A stretch of DNA of 64,000 nt from Planctomycetaceae bacterium (GTDB lineage Bacteria > Planctomycetota > Planctomycetia > Planctomycetales > Planctomycetaceae): positions 16,897 to 80,896 of the forward strand of contig JAJDEJ010000007.1 in the NCBI GenBank assembly GCA_029259815.1, read 5' to 3'. Of this stretch, positions 63,190 to 64,000 are shown in pieces. Numbering within the stretch: the stretch's first letter is position 1; every line of letters begins with the position of its first letter. A program made the translations under genes and the position numbers. A model generated the notes under the pieces. The model did not search any database, was not told the origin of the DNA, and saw only the letters and a list, made by a program, of their open reading frames with translations.

Positions 63190-64000
63190 TCACACGCTCA
63201 GGATCTCGAAACCCTTGCGGCGTTCCCTCGCCATGAACTGCGCTGCCTGTTCGTCGCCGACGATCGTCTCGGCCTTCGGATCCCACTTGATCTCGCGGTT
63301 CAACCGGGCAGCGATCGCACTCAGGTGGCAGCTGTTCATTGTTTGCAGGTGTGAGTACACATCGGAGACTGGCAAGCCGCCTTCGGCGATGCAGCGGTAG
63401 AAGTTGTTTTTGTGGGCCTCGTGCGGCTTGCCTTTGTACAGCCGTTCGACGTCCTCCTGCGTGAACTGGCCTTCGTCCCAGTTCTCTTCGATCGGCTGGC
63501 CGGTGATCTTGCCACGGTTCACGAAGAAGCGGCCTTTGGTGCCCTCGAACAGCACGCCATTGTCGCCGCGGCTGGTCACGATCATCTCGATGCCGTCCTC
63601 GAACGTGCAGACGACCGCGTAGTCATTCGCCGTGTTGTAACTGTCATCTTGCGTGGCGTAACCGTCCTTGTAAGGGACGGGGTGTTGGGCGTCCGTGCCG
63701 TCAAAGCTGACCGGTCCTTGTCCCTCGCCATTGCGGTCGAGGGCCCACAGGGCGATGTCGATGTGATGAGCCCCCCAGTCGGTGAACTTGCCGCCCGAGT
63801 ACTCGTACCACCAGCGGAAGTTGTTGTGACATCGTTCGGGCCGGTAGTCGACCAGCGGTGCCTGACCGAGCCAGCGTTCCCAATTGAGTTCGCGCGGCAC
63901 GTCCTTCACCTCGAACGGCCCGCCCACATCGCCGCCGCCCACGCTGACCGTCATCTTCTTGACGTCGCCAATCAACCCCTTCTGCACCATGTTGACCGCC
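63190..64000 (-). CDS. Gfo/Idh/MocA family oxidoreductase, N-terminus missing (partial)
   Basis: The last 270 codons of an oxidoreductase whose start lies beyond the right edge. The second-domain features are clear: GLIGDVKKMTVSVGGG, LNWERWLGQAPLVDYRPE and FRWWYEYSGGKFTDWGAHHIDIALWAL. This WWYEYSGG and DWGAHHID pattern is common in the large planctomycete subset, where exported members with Tat leaders are frequent. The nucleotide-binding domain is not in the window. The C-terminus IMARERRKGFEIL-type is intact. Substrate unknown. Confidence 0.88.
   Translation of the reverse strand, partial: AVNMVQKGLIGDVKKMTVSVGGGDVGGPFEVKDVPRELNWERWLGQAPLVDYRPERCHNNFRWWYEYSGGKFTDWGAHHIDIALWALDRNGEGQGPVSFDGTDAQHPVPYKDGYATQDDSYNTANDYAVVCTFEDGIEMIVTSRGDNGVLFEGTKGRFFVNRGKITGQPIEENWDEGQFTQEDVERLYKGKPHEAHKNNFYRCIAEGGLPVSDVYSHLQTMNSCHLSAIAARLNREIKWDPKAETIVGDEQAAQFMARERRKGFEILSV

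Overview
The window looks like a chromosomal segment of a planctomycete (Planctomycetota). Support comes from three DUF1501 proteins with Tat-like leaders, a giant cytochrome/WD40/Big-2/DUF1549/DUF1553 (PSCyt-type) protein, an FG-GAP repeat protein whose N-terminal region carries an LEDRTLLA motif, a BBP7-like beta-barrel, and many palindromic intergenic repeats. GC content is fairly high, and genes sit in short operons on both strands. No rRNA, tRNA or CRISPR array was recognised by eye.

Layout. 1-2.6 kb: the C-terminal end of a gamma-glutamyltransferase, a PLP threonine/serine dehydratase-like enzyme and an iron-type alcohol dehydrogenase. 2.9-10.2 kb: a PSCyt gene split by a short palindromic insertion that shifts the frame, an unknown two-gene pair, then the first DUF1501 gene. 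10.25-11.75 kb: a PIN toxin-antitoxin pair, then a small orphan gene followed by an attC-like folded site. 11.8-14.8 kb: a PhyH-type dioxygenase and a DinG-like helicase on the opposite strand.

15.2-42.6 kb is the main feature: a type VI secretion locus. A plus-strand module (vgrG, FHA protein, PAAR, a 1.6-kDa-codon membrane protein and a HEAT-like lipoprotein) converges on two minus-strand genes (a second giant membrane protein with a vWA domain, and an outer-membrane beta-barrel). These diverge from tssK, tssL, a truncated tssM-like gene, tssA, tssB, tssC, hcp, tssE, tssF and tssG. The contractile sheath, baseplate, tube and spike are complete. The membrane complex is unusual: no tssJ or tssH is visible, and the TssM-like protein lacks a recognisable Walker A and the large periplasmic half. 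The two giant proteins each have one membrane anchor and an N-terminal region resembling an inactive caspase fold with an EF-hand-like loop. They, the lipoprotein and the barrel are candidates for an alternative envelope-spanning complex.

42.7-48.1 kb: a membrane GGDEF cyclase, a secreted triple-RidA-like protein and two more DUF1501 proteins, all on the minus strand. 48.4-56.2 kb: a catabolic-looking group of two amidohydrolases, a class III aminotransferase, a PhyH dioxygenase, an SDR, a Gfo/Idh/MocA oxidoreductase and an M24 peptidase. 56.5-64 kb: an orphan nucleotidyltransferase, the BBP7-like barrel, about 1.2 kb of repeat-rich DNA, a lipoprotein MsrB, the FG-GAP protein and a truncated Gfo/Idh/MocA gene.

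Intergenic DNA is crowded with palindromic repeat families. One family folds as a three-stem cloverleaf with a compensatory base-pair change between copies. Others supply stop codons, sit on a start codon, or fill the spacers of the tss operon.
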